From Lichenostomus cassidix (lineage: Eukaryota > Chordata > Aves > Passeriformes > Meliphagidae), in contig CM039182.1 in the NCBI GenBank assembly GCA_008360975.2, positions 148,680,656-148,744,655 on the forward strand: a stretch of 64,000 bases of DNA, in the 5' to 3' direction. Below, piece by piece: positions 60,248-64,000 of the stretch (position 1 is its first letter; the number at the start of each line of letters is the position of its first letter). Position numbers and translations under genes: made by a program. The notes under the pieces are model-generated. The model was not told the DNA's origin. It did not search any database and worked only from the letters and a program-made list of their open reading frames with translations.

Positions 60248-61493
60248 ACGTCCTTGAGGACAAGTTGGGAAGCTCAGCAGGGCAGCACAGGACATCCATG
60301 TGGTCTACAAGACAAAAAAGAATCCTTTGACCAAATGCAGGCATCCCCTGGGAGATAAGATAAATTCCACCTACAATTTAATGGCTTCATGATTTTCTCT
60401 CCTCAACTCTAAAAAGGAGCACATAAAAACTTTTTTAAAAGGTGATGCCCACAGAGAAAACACCCACGTTAAACTCTACCTTCAAGCTCTCTTTGCACTC
60501 AGTGAGGAGAGACCAACACCTTCCTGAGGCTGGAACAAGCTGCCATCTGGAAGTGCTCATCTTTATCTGCATTGCCTGCAGAGAGAGCCTGGAAACTTTC
60601 TTAGACTGCACATATAACTCTAAATGGATACAACTCAGACTTCACCAGCAAAAATCCGCTTTTTTAGTGTCAGCTCTCCCATTCCAAACCTATTAAAAGG
60701 GTCCATGTCCTTAGGGTAGATCAAATCATAGTAACAATAATAATGCACTTCGTCAGCAAACTGAATTTTAACATGCTAAATGTACATGCAATTTAAGAAG
60801 CTATTTAATGTTTTTCTTCCCTAGACAAATGTCCTTAAAACTTAGTTGTATTTCCTTGCATCATTTAGATTGAGAACATTGTTAAGCATCAAGAGATGTT
60901 GTGTATTAAAAATGTCAAAAGACAGTTCTGATCAAAGGGATATCACTTGAGATAGAGGGATTTTGCAGAGAATTTAATCCTGAAAAGTTTGTGGCAATTT
61001 ATGAATATGGTTTGCCATAGCAGTTAAGTGTTTAAGAGGTTTGTGTATACAGCTGAACTCTCTTGTTCAAAGCACAGGAAAATTACAGAAAACTGGTATT
61101 GTTAACTCAGAAATAGGCTGAATGGTTTAAAATAGACTCCTTTTATCTGTTATGCTGATAAATATTTATCCTTAAGCCCAAGGTTGTGAAGGAGTACTGA
61201 AAAACCTACCAAAAAAAAAGAAAAAAAGACAACACCTGTCTTGGAGAAACTTCCATCTGTCCTTTCTTCTATTTCATGCTGCCTTCATCATGCGTGCCTT
61301 CCCTGGTAAAGTAATATTATTTTTATTGGGTCTGTGATCTAGTCTAAATTTGATTTTATTGTAGTATTACCCAAAAGTCTGGGATTTTCAGCTATTTTTC
61401 AGTTCTGTTCACCTAGAACTTAGAATACAGATTTGACACAGCTTACAAAGAAATAGTCTCTGGAAGTTTAAGAATCAATATCATCTGATGCAA
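60248..61493. other. Non-coding spacer
   Basis: AT-rich; no gene or repeat recognised. Confidence 0.5.
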
Positions 61494-61628
61494 AGTGTCC
61501 AAGGCCAGGTTGGCTGGGGCTTGGAGCAACCTGGGATAGTAGAAAATGTCCCTTCACATGGCAGGGAGTGGAACAAGATGACTTGGAAGGTGCCTTCCTA
61601 CCCAAACCATTCTATGATTTTATGATGA
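61494..61628 (+). mobile_element. CR1 LINE 3' end fragment
   Basis: Sense: 'aagtgtccaaggccaggttg', 'gcttggagcaacctgggata', 'gtagaaaatgtcccttcaca', 'ttggaaggtgccttcctacc', 'caaaccattctatgatttta'. The last 135 bp are kept, with a short ATTCTATG-type tail. Confidence 0.93.
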
Positions 61629-63484
61629 TATTGTATGAATTCAGCTTCATTTTTTGCATCTCTGACAGTAAACCCATTTGTACTCTGTTTACAAGTATTG
61701 CTATGAAATTATATATGTATATGGGGTAAGAGTATTCCATATGTTTCTTAAGTCTTGATAAGCAGATTACATTGACAGTACCTCATACAACAAAATTCAT
61801 AGCTCAGATATGCATTGAATAAAAAATGTACTTGATCTGTTCTAAATTTTATAGCTTTCAGGCTTCTGAAAATTTTCCTGTCACATATGGTGAAGTAGGA
61901 AAAATAAACTACCACTGTCTGCCTTCTGTATAATGTTCACAAGCATATTCTATCACTTTTTCCTCTCATATTTGTCATCTTTGAGAGTAAAATCAGGATT
62001 AGAACATGCTTCTCAGTCTTCTTCCATCTGAATTCAGGTCTGTTCTTGCTCTTCTCTGTCCACTGGTCTCTGTATCATAAATATATCTGTTCCAGAGTGG
62101 AGCTGCTGCTTGCACTGCTCTCTTGTGCTTGAATGGAATTTATGTCTCCTCCCTTCACTTGAATGGAAGGGAAGGAAACACAAAGGGAATTCCCATCTCC
62201 TTCTTGATGGCCACTGTACCAAAATAGCTTTGCATCACTTCATTTTCTAAACATTCTCTTTCTCAATTACATTTGCTTATTTCCCCAACATTTGACACTG
62301 ATACAAGAGACTTAGGCTGCGCATTATTAATCCAAGAGTGATTTATTTTTTGGGGACGTTGTAGTGATCTGCATCATTCATCCAGTTAATAATGATGTCA
62401 AAGGACAAAGGGCAAAAAGAAGCATGGTTATAATCCAGTTTAGACAACACAATTCAGACCAGTTCAACTCGAAATCTGAAAGCTGAGATGAAGTATTGCA
62501 CCATCAGATGCTGTTGGGGTAATAAATGTCCTTTACTATGCAGGAAGGAAGGGTTGAATAATTTGCCAAATATAAATGTGGGAAACATTTTTCTGTGGAG
62601 AACATGATGGAGATCATGGATTAATTTCCCTGTAGTTTCACAGAGATCTGAGCACACATCCTTTCAGATGCAGATTTCATGCAGATTTCATCCATAATTT
62701 CTACTTTCTGCAACCTCCTTTGCAGGCACTGGATGGCTCCTGTAACACACCAACTTCCCCTTTCTGGTTTCAGTTTGGTAGAAGAAAGAAGAAAAAAGTC
62801 CAACTTGGCTTTTTCAAGATGAAGGGCCTTGTGTTATCTCCAATCCAAACAAAGGAGGATAAATTATCTATTTTCTTGCAAACTTCATATTTTATAGCCT
62901 CTGAAACCTAAAGAGAGGAGCTCTTATTGCTGTTGTGAGCTTCTGCTTGATGTGTGGTCACAGATGTTTATGAATTAAGGGATTGTGGAAAACTGTGAAG
63001 TTTCTGTTTTTCCTTTGTCTAGCAGAGCTCCTTCCTTGGCTGGGAAAAAATATTCTCAGCTCATCAGGCACAGAAAACAAACATTAGCTTATAGCTTCCT
63101 AATTTCCTCATCGATAAAAAGAAGATTTATACGCATTAATTTATGTCTGTGTTCTGTGTCTGCTCCCATTGTACAGGAAGAAAAAATGGAAACAATTTGT
63201 CTGATAAATAACAGATCTGTAAGAGGTATGGAACAATTTGCATCTTGTTCCACAGTGTGTTCTCAGGAAAGCCAGATGTCCTCACGCATTGCAGCAGTTT
63301 TTTGTCTGCAGCTTCACTATTTCACTCTCATTTAAAGTAAATTATTTGAGGGTCAGACAAGGTGTACACAGGACAAAGCTACATTTGCAGGGAGGTGTGA
63401 GCTAATTAATATTTGGGTAACTTTCACAACTGCATAGCAAAAAAGTCTTCCTTGCTTTTGAAGTGGTTTGGATTGATATTCTCC
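61629..63484. other. Non-coding spacer
   Basis: No gene or repeat was recognised. A 116-codon frame at 62985-63335 (+) has no identifiable domain. Confidence 0.45.
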
Positions 63485-63650
63485 AGGTTTTCAAGGTCAG
63501 GTTGCTTTTTTGGCCAGGCTGGATGGGGCTTGGAGCAACCTGGGATAGTGGAAGGTGTCCCTGCCCGTGGCAGGGGGTTGGAACAAAATGGGTTTATTCC
63601 CATTTTGTTCCAACCAAACCATTCCATGAATCATTCTATGATTCATCCTC
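63485..63650 (+). mobile_element. CR1 LINE 3' end fragment containing a perfect palindrome
   Basis: Sense: 'ttttcaaggtcaggttgct', 'ggctggatggggcttggagc', 'aacctgggatagtggaaggt', 'ccctgcccgtggcagggggt', then an unusual palindrome, then 'accaaaccattccatgaatc', 'attctatgattcatc'. The usual 'actagatgatctttaaggtc' segment is replaced by the palindrome. Confidence 0.93.
63576..63615. repeat. Perfect 17-bp inverted repeat, 6-nt loop, inside a CR1 3' end
   Basis: Left arm GGTTGGAACAAAATGGG (63576-63592), loop TTTATT, right arm CCCATTTTGTTCCAACC (63599-63615). The arms are exact reverse complements. They sit where other CR1 copies have an imperfect 'ggttggaa ... ttccaacc' pair. Confidence 0.95.
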
Positions 63651-64000
63651 TGATTTTAATACTCCACCAGCCAAGATCTAGATCAAAAAAAGGCCCAGAG
63701 GTAAATAAAAAGAAGTCTGAGTAGAGCAGAGCGTTAAGTTCTTCCAACAACTTCATTCATTCATTCTTTCATTCCCACAACATTCGTGGCTACTTTGACT
63801 GCACATGTAGCACATTCACCTTTCCAAATCATTGTCCTTCTAAACACACGTTTTGGACTACATTTTCCAGCAGTAGCCACTTGATATGCTTCATTTAAAA
63901 TCCTTTTCCATTCTTGATTCAATTTATCAGAGCCAGAGGCTGTGCCACAGGCTGCTGAGTCCCTGAGTCAACATCAACAGGGATACTGAAACTGAGTTTA
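63651..64000. other. Non-coding end of window
   Basis: No gene or repeat was recognised; a short CATT repeat (ttcattcattcattctttcat) lies near 63750-63775. Confidence 0.5.

Overview
This window looks like non-coding DNA from a bird nuclear chromosome: a gene desert or the inside of a very long intron. The diagnostic evidence is about thirty fragments of the 3' end of CR1, the dominant avian LINE. The fragments share the CR1 landmarks: a 'gtgagg..tggtgagg' block, 'caggttgcccagagaa', 'tggaagtgttcaaggccagg', 'cttccaacccaaaccattc', and a tail of roughly 8-bp ATTCTATG-type repeats. The base composition is AT-rich with few CpGs, as expected for avian intergenic sequence. I assign no lineage below Aves.

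I found no protein-coding gene, rRNA, tRNA or CRISPR array that I can support. The longest open frames are under 190 codons, overlap on both strands, and show no recognisable domain. Several of them simply read through CR1 3' sequence. The one stretch with real protein homology is a decayed piece of CR1 reverse transcriptase at about 50.1-50.4 kb.

Layout. 0-13 kb: AT-rich single-copy sequence with CR1 pieces at 3.2, 6.4, 7.6, 10.9, 11.4 and 13.0 kb, plus an AGAAT microsatellite at 10.75 kb joined to a CR1 tail. 13-27 kb: the densest CR1 region (15.6, 18.0, 19.7, 19.9, 22.0, 22.6, 24.0, 24.9 and 26.6 kb), with a probable solo LTR at about 21.57-21.97 kb, a short telomere-like run at 22.29 kb and a TA microsatellite at 22.93 kb. 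27-46 kb: mostly repeat-poor, with CR1 at 31.2, 36.2, 36.8, 40.5 and 43.4 kb and a second LTR-like block on the minus strand near 34.6-35.1 kb. 46-51.3 kb: a second CR1 cluster, including the RT fragment, a 255-bp expanded CR1 tail and the longest CR1 copy. 51.3-60 kb: repeat-poor apart from one old CR1-like piece. 60-64 kb: three plus-strand CR1 3' ends, the last carrying a perfect 17-bp palindrome.

At least three CR1 subfamilies can be told apart by their antisense opening: 'aatggtttgggttgg', 'aatcattaaggttgg' and 'agaatattctgagctgg'. About 19 fragments lie on the minus strand and 11 on the plus. Nearly all are severely 5'-truncated, the normal result of target-primed reverse transcription. 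Any function here is more likely to be regulatory, in the repeat-poor islands, than coding. I saw nothing that amounts to a new multi-gene system.
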